DNA of 64,000 nucleotides from Maribacter algarum (ex Lu et al. 2025) (nom. illeg.) (GCA_947495915.1 CANMAW010000001.1:1054001-1118000), one strand, 5' to 3'; shown: positions 1-8,409, counted from the stretch's first letter. Numbers and translations are program-made. Notes: generated from the letters alone by a model not told the origin.

Positions 1-290
1 ACGATACGCTCAGCACTCACAGAAAGCGGGTAGGTGTTGTTTTTCAGAACATTGCCGAAAATTAAGTACTTCACCACTTTATCATAGAAGGTTTGTACGG
101 CGTCAATGGAAGTATATGATGTAGCACCAAGGCTTATCGATTTCTCTTCAATCGTTTTGATTTCTTCTTTTGTAAAGCCACCAGTATTTACACTTACTGC
201 GTGAACTTCGAATCCTTTTTCTTTTGATAAATACTTTGCGCAGTAACTGGTATCTAGTCCTCCACTATATGCTAAAACTAATTTGCTCAT
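1..290 (-). CDS. argG: Argininosuccinate synthase, N-terminal part (runs off the left edge)
   Basis: Condenses citrulline and aspartate with ATP in the cytoplasm, the penultimate step of arginine synthesis. Only the first 96 codons are in the window. The N-terminus has the PP-loop ATP-pyrophosphatase signature SGGLDTS directly after the first strand, which is diagnostic for this enzyme. The ATG at 290-288 overlaps the TGA of the upstream GNAT gene by four bases (ATGA), so the two are very likely translationally coupled and co-transcribed. An arginine-rich leader frame lies upstream of the pair. Identification is firm for the family; the rest of the gene is not visible. Confidence 0.93.
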   Translation of the reverse strand, partial: MSKLVLAYSGGLDTSYCAKYLSKEKGFEVHAVSVNTGGFTKEEIKTIEEKSISLGATSYTSIDAVQTFYDKVVKYLIFGNVLKNNTYPLSVSAERI

Positions 291-901
291 TTCTTATTTT
301 TTTTGAGAAATAATTGTTCTTTAATACTTTTTAATCTTTTAAAAGCTTTGCCATTTAATTTCTTATCCTTAGTGGTTTGGGTGGCAGGGTCATACAGCAT
401 TCCGGTACATAAACACATCTTTTGATCGGTACGAGTAAGTACATCAAAATTTTTGCAGGTTTGGCAGCCTTTCCAGAATTCAGGATCATCGGTTAGCTCA
501 GAAAAAGTAACCGGTTTATAACCTAATTCATAATTTATCTTCATGACAGGAAGACCCGTGGTTATTCCGAAAATTTTAGCACCAGGAAATTTTTCTTGAG
601 ATAATTCAAAAACCTTTTGCTTAATACTCTTTGCCAACCCTTTACCCCTGTAATTAGGGTGTACTATTAAACCAGAATTAGCGACATATTTTTCATGCCC
701 CCAAATTTCGATATAACAGAAGCCGGCAAAAGTTTCACCATCTAATGCGATTACGGCGTTTCCGTTTTCAAGTTTTTTCTGAATGTATTCTGGAGTTCGC
801 TTGGCGATACCAGTTCCTCTAACCGTTGCAGAATCTGCAATGGTGTCGCAAATAACTTGAGCGTACTTAAAATGAGAGGTGTTAGCAACAATGATTTTCA
901 T
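287..901 (-). CDS. GNAT family acyltransferase, probable N-acylglutamate synthase of the arginine pathway
   Basis: A 204-residue GNAT protein. The acetyl-CoA binding motif A is visible as HPNYRGKGLAKSI at about residues 81-93. A C-terminal cysteine-containing segment (C-x-x-C around residues 145-148, then C-L-C) follows the GNAT fold, and the tail is lysine-rich. It overlaps argG by four bases, which ties it to arginine synthesis. Bacteroidota often keep a GNAT gene next to argG and lack a classical argA, so the inferred role is the first acylation of glutamate. The donor (acetyl or succinyl) cannot be read from sequence. It sits downstream of a candidate arginine attenuator. Confidence 0.8.
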   Translation of the reverse strand: MKIIVANTSHFKYAQVICDTIADSATVRGTGIAKRTPEYIQKKLENGNAVIALDGETFAGFCYIEIWGHEKYVANSGLIVHPNYRGKGLAKSIKQKVFELSQEKFPGAKIFGITTGLPVMKINYELGYKPVTFSELTDDPEFWKGCQTCKNFDVLTRTDQKMCLCTGMLYDPATQTTKDKKLNGKAFKRLKSIKEQLFLKKNKK

Positions 902-947
902 TGCTATTGTCGTTTAATGGATTAAATAAAATGTGAATTGCTTGTGC

Positions 948-969
948 GGAACTGGACTCACCTAGTTCC
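948..969 (-). promoter_or_regulatory. RNA hairpin in the leader upstream of GNAT-argG
   Basis: On the minus strand this reads as a stem of GGAACT plus GG paired with CC plus AGTTCC, with a one-base bulge and a five-base loop. It lies between the stop of the arginine-rich leader frame (988) and the GNAT start (901). No U-run follows directly, so it is not a classical intrinsic terminator. It could be one arm of a switch governed by ribosome position on the leader, or a block to Rho or to initiation. Stem seen in sequence; role inferred. Confidence 0.4.
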
Positions 970-987
970 ATAGAATGTGTAGTACCC

Positions 988-1071
988 TTACGGGCGACGG
1001 CGGCGGGGAGCGAACGTACGTACATCAGCTGTGATGCTAGTAGTAAATAAAATGTTGTTCTGTGCCTTCAT
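988..1071 (-). CDS. Candidate arginine leader peptide (27 aa)
   Basis: ATG at 1071-1069 opens a 27-codon frame ending TAA at 990-988. The peptide has Arg at residue 18 and four consecutive Arg at 23-26, followed by Pro and stop (ending FAPRRRRP). The four codons are CGC CGC CGT CGC, which stand out in an AT-rich genome. It lies 87 bases upstream of a GNAT-argG operon, after a plausible promoter and before a hairpin. Runs of the regulated amino acid next to the stop are the hallmark of attenuator leader peptides in other amino-acid operons. I infer that ribosome stalling at low charged tRNA-Arg controls the operon. Too short to be called by standard gene finders. Confidence 0.72.
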   Translation of the reverse strand: MKAQNNILFTTSITADVRTFAPRRRRP

Positions 1072-1086
1072 TACGGTGTAAATGTA

Positions 1087-1116
1087 CAAATTATCTTTAG
1101 TCCACCTAATTCAAAA
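1087..1116 (-). promoter_or_regulatory. Candidate promoter of the arginine leader / GNAT-argG operon
   Basis: Minus-strand TTTTG at 1116-1112 is followed after 18 bases by TAATTTG at 1093-1087, one base shorter than the TAnnTTTG consensus of Bacteroidota. Transcription would start near 1080, about ten bases before the leader ATG and just after the stop of the upstream glycosyltransferase gene. Confidence 0.45.
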
Positions 1117-1135
1117 GATATTTTTTACAAAAACT

Positions 1136-2479
1136 TCATGTTTTGTTACGATATGCAATTAATTCATAAACTAAGAATGAAATAACGGCCAGGTATTCTA
1201 AAGTAAGAAGCCATAAATTTTCTTTAAAATCAGCTTGAGCATAGGCGTAATAACTTAAAACAATAGCCGAAGACCAAATGAATGCGTAGCGATATTTTGT
1301 AAATGCGGTAAGTACTACTAGAAAAATAATATACCATGGGTGTACGGTGGCAGATATTAAGTAGTACAGGGTGAGCACCCATAGCATAGATGTTATTAAA
1401 ACGGATAGCTTTTCATTTTTTCTTAGAAATGTGAATAGTAGTACCGCTATAATTGTAATGATTGGGGTGATTTTACCGTAGAATTTTATTAATTCCCAGG
1501 GTTTTGCATCAAACTGAATGGCTGTATGTTTTACAGCATTGTATAAGCCAGCATTGAATTCAAAATTCGAAAACCAGAGTCCGATGGTTTGAGAGTAATT
1601 ATTTATGAAATCAGCGGAATAAAAAGGAGCAAAAAGTAATAGTGATGTGCCAGCGATTATAAGGTAAAAAAACACAGTTTTCTTAAACTTAAAATGTTTT
1701 AAGAAAAGCGGTAGAAATAAAAGTGGTACCAATTTAACTGAAATAGAACAGGCATATACCACTGCAGCCCATTGCCATTTGTTCACAGAAAGAAGGTATA
1801 GGGCCCATACGAAAAAGAGAAGCATGACTCCTTCAAAATGAAGGTTTCCGGTTAATTCTATGATAACTAACGGATTTAGAAAATACCAAAAAATAAGGTG
1901 CGGTGATTGGTTGATGTTTTTTAGCAGCTTTCTTCCAAAGAATAAAATACCAATGTCTGCAAAAACGATTATTGTTCGCATTACGACGACTGATCCTAAA
2001 ACAGTCTTCCCTCCGAAATAAGAAGCAATTGCAAATAGTAGTTGATTCAGAGGAGGGTAGTTACTAAAGTGTCTGGCGCTTAAACTTCCCATTCCGTCGT
2101 ATAACTGCTGTGAATTTGCAACGACTAAATCAGGTTGATGTATTAAGTCATTGGGTATATTTAGATAAGGATTTATAAAGTTTCTTACTAATTCACCATC
2201 CCAGATGAAGCGATAAAAATCTTGAGAAAGATTGGGTTCAGCAACGAAAAAAACCACGCGAAATAGAATTCCGATGGCTAGTAAGAACTTAAAATTATAT
2301 TTTTCAAATTGTACAAGCTTAAAGCAAACAACGAAAAGAGCAGCAAAAAGACAGAGTAATTTTATAAAATCAGTACGTTCTAAATGGTATGCAAAAACGT
2401 AATAAAGCACCATGCTTAACAGAGCCAGTAGAATGGATACATGATGTAGTTTCCAAAATGTAATGAAACGGTTGGGCAT
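1136..2479 (-). CDS. Multi-span GT-C type mannosyltransferase-like membrane protein
   Basis: A 447-residue integral membrane protein with about ten to twelve hydrophobic segments. After the second or third span it has an acidic-aromatic loop (QDFYRFIWDGELV) and then NPYLN and FSNYPPLNQ. Together these resemble polyprenyl-phosphate-mannose dependent GT-C transferases (MptA/MptB, GT87-like). Such enzymes transfer a sugar from a lipid-linked donor outside the cytoplasmic membrane. It is the last gene of a run with two GT2 enzymes, one of them like dolichol-phosphate mannose synthase, which could supply the donor. The acceptor is unknown. Specific sugar is inference. Confidence 0.65.
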   Translation of the reverse strand: MPNRFITFWKLHHVSILLALLSMVLYYVFAYHLERTDFIKLLCLFAALFVVCFKLVQFEKYNFKFLLAIGILFRVVFFVAEPNLSQDFYRFIWDGELVRNFINPYLNIPNDLIHQPDLVVANSQQLYDGMGSLSARHFSNYPPLNQLLFAIASYFGGKTVLGSVVVMRTIIVFADIGILFFGRKLLKNINQSPHLIFWYFLNPLVIIELTGNLHFEGVMLLFFVWALYLLSVNKWQWAAVVYACSISVKLVPLLFLPLFLKHFKFKKTVFFYLIIAGTSLLLFAPFYSADFINNYSQTIGLWFSNFEFNAGLYNAVKHTAIQFDAKPWELIKFYGKITPIITIIAVLLFTFLRKNEKLSVLITSMLWVLTLYYLISATVHPWYIIFLVVLTAFTKYRYAFIWSSAIVLSYYAYAQADFKENLWLLTLEYLAVISFLVYELIAYRNKT

Positions 2480-2530
2480 TGGTTAGTCAGGTTTTACTGC
2501 TGACTAAAATAGGGTATTTGAAGGAGATTT

Positions 2531-4015
2531 TTAGGCTCTTGCAGTTAACGACTTAAAGAAAACATAGCCAAAGCCGATAAACAGCATGAAATGAAACGGA
2601 AAGAGACCGAAATCATTTAATGGAATTGCACTATACATTCCGAATAGAAAATAGCCCATCAATCCAAATTCTAAAATCATATTCGGAGATAGTTTTTTGG
2701 CAAGGTATTTATTTCCTTTCCAGCTTTCTTTAAGGCTGTTGATATTGAACTTGGGAGTACGAACGAACTCACTGCGTTTTCCCATATGACCTTCTAAAAC
2801 TGCTAAGGAATTATGAAGGGAAAATCCTAAAGCTACTGAAAAGAAAGTAAAAAATAGTTTGATGTAATCAACGAAATTATCAAAACTACTTCCTTGAATA
2901 CTTTTATAAGTAAACCAATAGCAAACAAATAATATGATGGTGCTTAATACAAAAAAGCTAAGTGTTGTAAATACCCAGTCTAATTGTGGATAAATAGCCT
3001 TAATGTACATTGCGGGAATGCTTAAAAGAGCAACCATAAATACACATAAGAACATAGAGCTATTTAGCAAATGCATGACTCCGTGAAATTTGGTTTTAAA
3101 GTTGATGTTTTTAGCGGTTATCACACTCCAAACGGTCTTCCTAAAATTTTCTGCGCCCCCTTTATTCCATCGAAATTGTTGTGAACGAGCTGCACTAATT
3201 ACGACGGGTAATTCGGCAGGTGTTTCCACATCTTCTAGGTATTTGAACTTCCAATTTCTTAATTGCGCACGATAACTTAAATCTAAGTCTTCTGTAAGGG
3301 TGTCTCCTTCCCAGTTACCTGCATCGAGGATACACTCTTTACGCCAAATTCCTGCGGTACCATTAAAGTTAATAAAATGCCCTTTCGAATTTCTTCCTAC
3401 TTGCTCTAAAGTGAAATGTGCATCAAGAGCAAAGGCTTGTATTTTGGTAAGTGTAGAATAATCTCTATTAATATGCCCCCATCGTGTTTGAACCACACCA
3501 ATTTCTGCATCTTTAAAATAAATCACTGTTTTCTTCAACCAATCGCTATCTGGTAAAAAGTCGGCATCGAAAATAGCAATAAAGTCGCCTTTAGCAATTT
3601 CTAAACCTTCTTTGAGTGCGCCTGCTTTAAATCCTTGGCGATTTGTTCGACGAAGGTGCTTAATATCTAATCCGGTTTCTTGCAATTCTTTGATCCATTT
3701 GGCTGTGTCTATGACTGACTCATCGGTAGAATCATCTAATACCTGAATTTCAAGTTTACTCTTCGGATATTCTATTTTAGCAATATTTTCAAGTAGCCGT
3801 TCCATCACATATTCCTCGTTATAGACCGGAAGCTGAATGGTTACATATGGTATTTCTTTAGGATCTAATAAGTTGAATTTTGGCGCTGTTTGATTGCGAC
3901 GTTTATTGCCAAGATAGTTGATCAATAAGTTCAATTGTGCTAGGCTATAGAAGAAAATCAACAATAGTGCGACACTATAAATTGCCAGAATGATGTAAGC
4001 GATTATTAATGCCAT
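2531..4015 (-). CDS. Processive-type GT2 glycosyltransferase (cellulose synthase-like)
   Basis: A membrane GT2 enzyme with an N-terminal span, a cytoplasmic catalytic domain and about four C-terminal spans. The full D,D,D,Q-x-x-R-W set is present: DDSTDE near residue 95, DADF near 150, TEDLDLSYRA near 245 and QQFRWNKG near 280. It therefore belongs to the cellulose synthase / glucomannan synthase-like superfamily. I chose the ATG at 4015-4013 (494 aa) because it lies one base past the stop of the upstream GT2 gene; an in-frame ATG at 4048 would overlap that gene by 32 bases. No BcsB, PilZ or export genes are nearby, so the product is unknown. Confidence 0.8.
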   Translation of the reverse strand: MALIIAYIILAIYSVALLLIFFYSLAQLNLLINYLGNKRRNQTAPKFNLLDPKEIPYVTIQLPVYNEEYVMERLLENIAKIEYPKSKLEIQVLDDSTDESVIDTAKWIKELQETGLDIKHLRRTNRQGFKAGALKEGLEIAKGDFIAIFDADFLPDSDWLKKTVIYFKDAEIGVVQTRWGHINRDYSTLTKIQAFALDAHFTLEQVGRNSKGHFINFNGTAGIWRKECILDAGNWEGDTLTEDLDLSYRAQLRNWKFKYLEDVETPAELPVVISAARSQQFRWNKGGAENFRKTVWSVITAKNINFKTKFHGVMHLLNSSMFLCVFMVALLSIPAMYIKAIYPQLDWVFTTLSFFVLSTIILFVCYWFTYKSIQGSSFDNFVDYIKLFFTFFSVALGFSLHNSLAVLEGHMGKRSEFVRTPKFNINSLKESWKGNKYLAKKLSPNMILEFGLMGYFLFGMYSAIPLNDFGLFPFHFMLFIGFGYVFFKSLTARA

Positions 4016-4016
4016 A

Positions 4017-4700
4017 TTATTTAAAGCTATATTTAAAAATCCAACCAAGAATTTTCATGCCTGCAAATATACTACCTTTTACCGTTCCTGAAACTTTTGA
4101 CACACCAATTCTTCGCTTGTAATGCACTGGTACTTCGGTGTATGCCAGTTTCTTTTTAAGAGCCTTTAGCTGCATTTCTACAGTCCAGCCGTAGGTTTTA
4201 TCTTCCATTTCAAGTGTTAATAACTTGTCATACCTTATAGCTCTAAACGGACCGAGGTCGGTAAATGTTGCACTAAAAAACAATTTCATTAATGTGGTTG
4301 CCAGCCAATTACCAAAAACTTGTTGTGGAGTCATACTTCCTTCTTCTCTAAGTTTTTTAACACGTGCTCCTACTACAAAATCTTTTCCTTCATGAATTAT
4401 TGGGGCAACTATTTTGGTTAGCTCTTCTGGGTAATCAGAATAGTCTCCGTCAATAAATACGATAATATCTGGATGATTGGATTGTTTTGCGACATAATCC
4501 ATTCCCTTTAAACAGGCATATCCATATCCTCTTCTATTTTCTGTCAGTACTGTAGCACCAGCCTTTTTGGCATTGATAACCGTATCATCAGACGAATTGT
4601 TATTTACTACAATAATCTCATCGACTGTTTGCGGTATTTCTTTAATTACGGCAGCAATTGAATCGGCCTCATTAAAGGCCGGAATGATGACTTTTATCAT
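4017..4700 (-). CDS. GT2 glycosyltransferase, polyprenyl-phosphate mannose/glucose synthase-like
   Basis: A 227-residue soluble GT2 enzyme. It starts with VIIPAFNEADSI, followed by VVNNNSSDDT (nucleotide-sugar binding) and the metal-binding acidic motif FIDGDYSDYPE. GPFRAIRYDKL and the late HYKRRIGVSKVSG segment match dolichol-phosphate mannose synthase-like proteins. These load a sugar from a nucleotide donor onto a polyprenyl phosphate. The start ATG shares one base with the stop of the preceding MORN-repeat gene (TAATG), and the next glycosyltransferase starts one base after its stop. It likely makes the lipid-linked donor for the GT-C protein at the end of the run. Sugar identity is inference. 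Confidence 0.82.
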   Translation of the reverse strand: MIKVIIPAFNEADSIAAVIKEIPQTVDEIIVVNNNSSDDTVINAKKAGATVLTENRRGYGYACLKGMDYVAKQSNHPDIIVFIDGDYSDYPEELTKIVAPIIHEGKDFVVGARVKKLREEGSMTPQQVFGNWLATTLMKLFFSATFTDLGPFRAIRYDKLLTLEMEDKTYGWTVEMQLKALKKKLAYTEVPVHYKRRIGVSKVSGTVKGSIFAGMKILGWIFKYSFK

Positions 4701-5185
4701 TACTTTAAATCGGAAAGGTTGTTTTCGCGCCTAAAACTACTGAAACTATACCACTCTTTAATTTTCTTTCCATTTTTATACTTTTCTGCGGATACTAATT
4801 CGGTGTTTTTATAGCTTAAGCAGTACCCATTTTTTATACCATTACTTAATTGGCATTTATGATTCACACGCCCGAGACTGTCATAAAACAACCACCAATT
4901 AGCTTTTTTTCCATTTTCGTAATGTCCTTCAGCCGTTTTAGTACCTTTTGCATTTAAAAAATACCAGTATTTAATACGTTGCCCTTTTTGATAATATCCT
5001 TTTTCTGAAATGTTTCCGTTGGTGTGATAAAATTTCCAGTATCCGGTTCTTTTACCATTGTAAACCCAGCCTTCTGCTTTGGTTTTTCCCGATTCATAGT
5101 ATTCTTTATGATATATTTCACCTACTTCGGTTGTATTTCCAAAGGTTATGAGAAAGGTGATAAATACACACAATTTGGCAAACAT
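4700..5185 (-). CDS. YwqK/MORN-repeat exported protein
   Basis: A 161-residue protein with an N-terminal hydrophobic signal (about residues 1-20). It carries at least four tandem repeats of roughly 23 residues with the pattern Y-x-(S/N)-G-K-x-x-x-G-x-W-x-x-Y-(repeated NGK, G.W and Y.NG signatures). This is the MORN-like/YwqK family, abundant in Bacteroidota. Some databases label it a toxin-antitoxin antitoxin, but no toxin partner is present here and no function is established. It is first in a minus-strand run with the glycosyltransferases, overlapping the next gene by one base. Confidence 0.72.
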   Translation of the reverse strand: MFAKLCVFITFLITFGNTTEVGEIYHKEYYESGKTKAEGWVYNGKRTGYWKFYHTNGNISEKGYYQKGQRIKYWYFLNAKGTKTAEGHYENGKKANWWLFYDSLGRVNHKCQLSNGIKNGYCLSYKNTELVSAEKYKNGKKIKEWYSFSSFRRENNLSDLK

Positions 5186-5233
5186 AATACGTTTTATAAT
5201 TTTTGTCGCTTCAGCTATGAAATCCTAACGGAC

Positions 5234-6814
5234 TTATTTTTTATTTACTAACTCCATTAAATCTACATCATTACCTAGCAAAACTTCTGTGGGATTAATT
5301 CGCCCTTCTTCAGGTCCGTTTTCTAGTTTTAATACGCCGCGTGGGCATACCGCCGAGCAAACACCGCAACCTACGCAACTCGAACGCACGATGTTTTCAC
5401 CTTTTTGGGCATATGCTCTTACATCGATACCTTGTTCGCAATAGGTAGAACAATTACCACAAGAAATACACTGGCCGCCGTTTGTTGTAATTCTAAAGCG
5501 TGATTTAAAACGCTGTACAAAGCCTAAATAAGCCGCCAAAGGGCATCCAAAACGACACCAAACTCGGTTTCCGAAAATAGGATAAAAACCGGTGCCGATG
5601 ACTCCTGCAAATATAGAGCCTATGGCTAAGCTGTATGTGTTTTGAATACTAGAAGTTTTAATGCCAAGAACGGTACCTGTTTCTGCAAAGAAGCTATACA
5701 AGGTCATTCCAGTCATAACAACAGCAAAAACGAGTACCCCATGAATTAACCATCGCTCTACTTTCCAAGCAAATAATGACTTATTTGAATGCTGGCGGTA
5801 GGGGTCACCCAATGTTTCTGCTAATCCTCCACAACCGCATACCCATGAGCAATACCATCTTTTTCCAAAGAAGTAAACCATAACTGGTACTATTACCACG
5901 GTTAAGACAACGCCCCATACCAAAATGAAAAGTCCGATACCTCCGCTGTTTATGAGTGATTTTAGATTCCATTGAAAAAAGAAATCATAATCTAAGGGAA
6001 ACGCATTTTTGAAATCATAATAAGGCATTTGTAAGCGAACCATTATTTCAGGAATCAAAAAAGCAAATATGATTTGAAAGAATAATACCGATGTAGTACG
6101 CACCATTTGATACATATTATGGCGATATTTTATATACATGCGAACAGCCATAACTGTCATTATTACACAATACATGAAACCGTAAACAAACCAATGACCT
6201 GCAGGGTTTCCGCTTAAGCTTTCACTTATAGGGTCTACTAAAAAGGTCCAATTTACGGCATATTCTGAACCAAAATATAGCACCATATAAAAAGACACAA
6301 GAAATATGAAAACCAACCATGCAATCCAACCTCTATTGGTTGAACTTTGATGATATATACCATCATTTTTAATTCCTTTCTTACCAAGCGTCACAACTTG
6401 TGGTATTATAAACATCAGCGATCCAATAATACCCAGTCCGAAGGTGAGAAACCACATTATACCCTTGTTTTCTGCGATGTATCCTTTGCCAGATCGTTTG
6501 CCAATTAATGAAGCCATGTCACTAACTTTGGTATAAATCTTCTTTTTGTATTCTTTGTTTTTACTGTGAGTTGCATTTGCATTTTCAATCGCCGTGCCTA
6601 TTTTAGAAGACAAATCAATCATGCCCGTAAATTCTTTTCCAACGACTTGCTGTTGCATATCCGCAACAAAAAGCTCGCTTTTAATCTTTTTTTCAGCTAT
6701 TATTTGATCAAATGTGCTTTGGTCTAAATTAAAAGTGCCTAAAAACGGAAGTGCAGTAAAGATGCCCAATCCGACTAGAAATATGGCTATGCCTAAATTT
6801 TGTAATGCTTTCAT
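5234..6814 (-). CDS. Membrane polyferredoxin (NosR/NapH/RdxA-like 4Fe-4S protein)
   Basis: A 526-residue membrane protein with one N-terminal span, a soluble region of about 80 residues, then about seven further spans. A conserved cysteine loop (C-S-W-V-C-G-C) lies at about 323-329, then C-R-F-G-C-P at about 421-426, followed by two classical 4Fe-4S clusters, CISCGNCSTYC near 446 and CVGCGVCSAVCP near 477. This order is that of NapH/NosR/CcoG-like membrane electron-transfer proteins. It is translated eleven bases after the FAD oxidoreductase gene, so the pair probably passes electrons between a soluble flavoprotein and a periplasmic or membrane acceptor. The acceptor is not identifiable. Confidence 0.8.
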   Translation of the reverse strand: MKALQNLGIAIFLVGLGIFTALPFLGTFNLDQSTFDQIIAEKKIKSELFVADMQQQVVGKEFTGMIDLSSKIGTAIENANATHSKNKEYKKKIYTKVSDMASLIGKRSGKGYIAENKGIMWFLTFGLGIIGSLMFIIPQVVTLGKKGIKNDGIYHQSSTNRGWIAWLVFIFLVSFYMVLYFGSEYAVNWTFLVDPISESLSGNPAGHWFVYGFMYCVIMTVMAVRMYIKYRHNMYQMVRTTSVLFFQIIFAFLIPEIMVRLQMPYYDFKNAFPLDYDFFFQWNLKSLINSGGIGLFILVWGVVLTVVIVPVMVYFFGKRWYCSWVCGCGGLAETLGDPYRQHSNKSLFAWKVERWLIHGVLVFAVVMTGMTLYSFFAETGTVLGIKTSSIQNTYSLAIGSIFAGVIGTGFYPIFGNRVWCRFGCPLAAYLGFVQRFKSRFRITTNGGQCISCGNCSTYCEQGIDVRAYAQKGENIVRSSCVGCGVCSAVCPRGVLKLENGPEEGRINPTEVLLGNDVDLMELVNKK

Positions 6815-6825
6815 TTTGATATCGG

Positions 6826-8172
6826 TTAAGCGTTGTTAAAAATTCGTTTCCAACTTTTCTTCTTCGGAGAAATGGTAGTACCATTCTCCGTATTAAATTT
6901 TGTGATAATTTCATCTTCATAAGAAGCATAAAATTCAGGATCAAAGTTGGCGTCTTTTAAAAATTCCATCACATAATTAACATCCCTTTCTTCCGTCAAC
7001 CACCTATCAAATATTTCATGGCGCATGCGAATACCAAATGTATTTATACCCAAAAAGAGATTGGTTTCGTTATTGTAGGCTACTGTAATACATATATTTT
7101 CTTTAGCATGACGCCAATGAAAATGTTTTTCATAGGGTTTCATGCTACGTTCGCTAAATACCCAGCCGTAAGTTTGATATTCAACATCTAGAAATTTTGC
7201 TGAGTTAAACCAATGCCCAGGCTTATATTCTAATTTGTTTCCACAAATTGTTTGAGCAACGGTTTCGCCCATCATACGACCCGTATACCAAACTGCTTCT
7301 ATTGGTCTTCGGTTACCTATACCTTCATGTTGTTCTGCACAATCTCCGATTGCATAAATATCTGGTATGTTGGTTTCTAAATGGCGGTTTACTTTTACCC
7401 CACGACCTAATTCAATTCCAGAATCTTTTAAGAAATCAATATTTGGCGTCACACCAGCCGTAAGGCCTACAACATTGCATTCAATAGTCTCACCTTTGTC
7501 GGTTACCACAGCTTTTGCTCTTCCGTTTTCATCTGCTTTAATTTCTAAAAGATTTGTTTCAAGTCGTAGGTCTATATGATGATTAAGAATATGTTCGTTA
7601 ATTAAAGCTGACTCTCCAGCAGGTAAGACACCATTCCAAAAACTACTTTCACGAACTAAAAAAGTAACGGGAATATCTCTAGTGCGTAGCATTTCTGCCA
7701 TTTCAATTCCTATTAAACCACCACCAACAATCACAGCTCTTTTACAAACTTCATTATTAGGTGCATTAGCCTCTAATTTATCTAAATCTTGTTTTGAATA
7801 TAAGCCTTGTACGCCATCTAAATCTTGCCCTGGCCAACCAAATTTATTTGGTTTAGAACCTGTTGCAATTATTAACTGGTCGTATGAAATCTTTGATCCG
7901 TTAGCTAAGATCACTGTTTTGTTTTGAGGTTCAACCGATTCGACAAAACCTTTTATTAAATCTATTCGGTTCTTTTTCCAAAACCAATTTTCATAAGGTT
8001 GGGTGTGTTCAAACTTCATATGCCCCATATAAACATACATTAAAGCAGTACGCGAGAAGAAATAATCTGTTTCAGCAGAAATTATACTTATCTTTTTATC
8101 TGAGTTTTTACGAATATGCCGAGCGGCAGTTACACCAGCAATTCCGTTACCTATTATTACAATATGATTCAT
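6826..8172 (-). CDS. FAD-dependent pyridine nucleotide-disulphide-type oxidoreductase
   Basis: A 448-residue flavoprotein. The FAD Rossmann motif is GNGIAG at residues 8-13, the NAD(P) motif GGGLIG is near residue 151, and the second FAD contact IYAIGDC is near residue 275. No redox-active CxxxxC disulphide is seen, so it is closer to rubredoxin/ferredoxin reductases and the NirB N-terminal part than to thioredoxin reductase. About 110 C-terminal residues beyond the usual dimerisation domain are unassigned. It heads a two-gene unit with the polyferredoxin and is divergent from a DUF547 gene. Substrate unknown. Confidence 0.8.
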   Translation of the reverse strand: MNHIVIIGNGIAGVTAARHIRKNSDKKISIISAETDYFFSRTALMYVYMGHMKFEHTQPYENWFWKKNRIDLIKGFVESVEPQNKTVILANGSKISYDQLIIATGSKPNKFGWPGQDLDGVQGLYSKQDLDKLEANAPNNEVCKRAVIVGGGLIGIEMAEMLRTRDIPVTFLVRESSFWNGVLPAGESALINEHILNHHIDLRLETNLLEIKADENGRAKAVVTDKGETIECNVVGLTAGVTPNIDFLKDSGIELGRGVKVNRHLETNIPDIYAIGDCAEQHEGIGNRRPIEAVWYTGRMMGETVAQTICGNKLEYKPGHWFNSAKFLDVEYQTYGWVFSERSMKPYEKHFHWRHAKENICITVAYNNETNLFLGINTFGIRMRHEIFDRWLTEERDVNYVMEFLKDANFDPEFYASYEDEIITKFNTENGTTISPKKKSWKRIFNNA

Positions 8173-8409
8173 AGTATTTTTGTTGGTAGTTAAAGGTTAG
8201 GTCGGTTTTAAATGTAATAACTTATTTGAAGCGAATAATTTAGAACCGTTATAAATATAAACTGAGATGTAAGGTTTGTATGGTTCATTCGTACGCCTAA
8301 ATGCTTGGTTTATAAAAGTTTAAAATTTAAATAAAATTTGAAATTTTTTGTAGGGTTCTGAAAAACGCTACGACATAGCTGTCAGATATTAACAATATTA
8401 CCAACAATA

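Noticed and set aside
4700-5185. Reading the YwqK/MORN protein as an antitoxin
   Set aside because: No toxin-like gene adjoins it, it has a signal peptide and sits in a glycosyltransferase run. The label in databases is not supported here.
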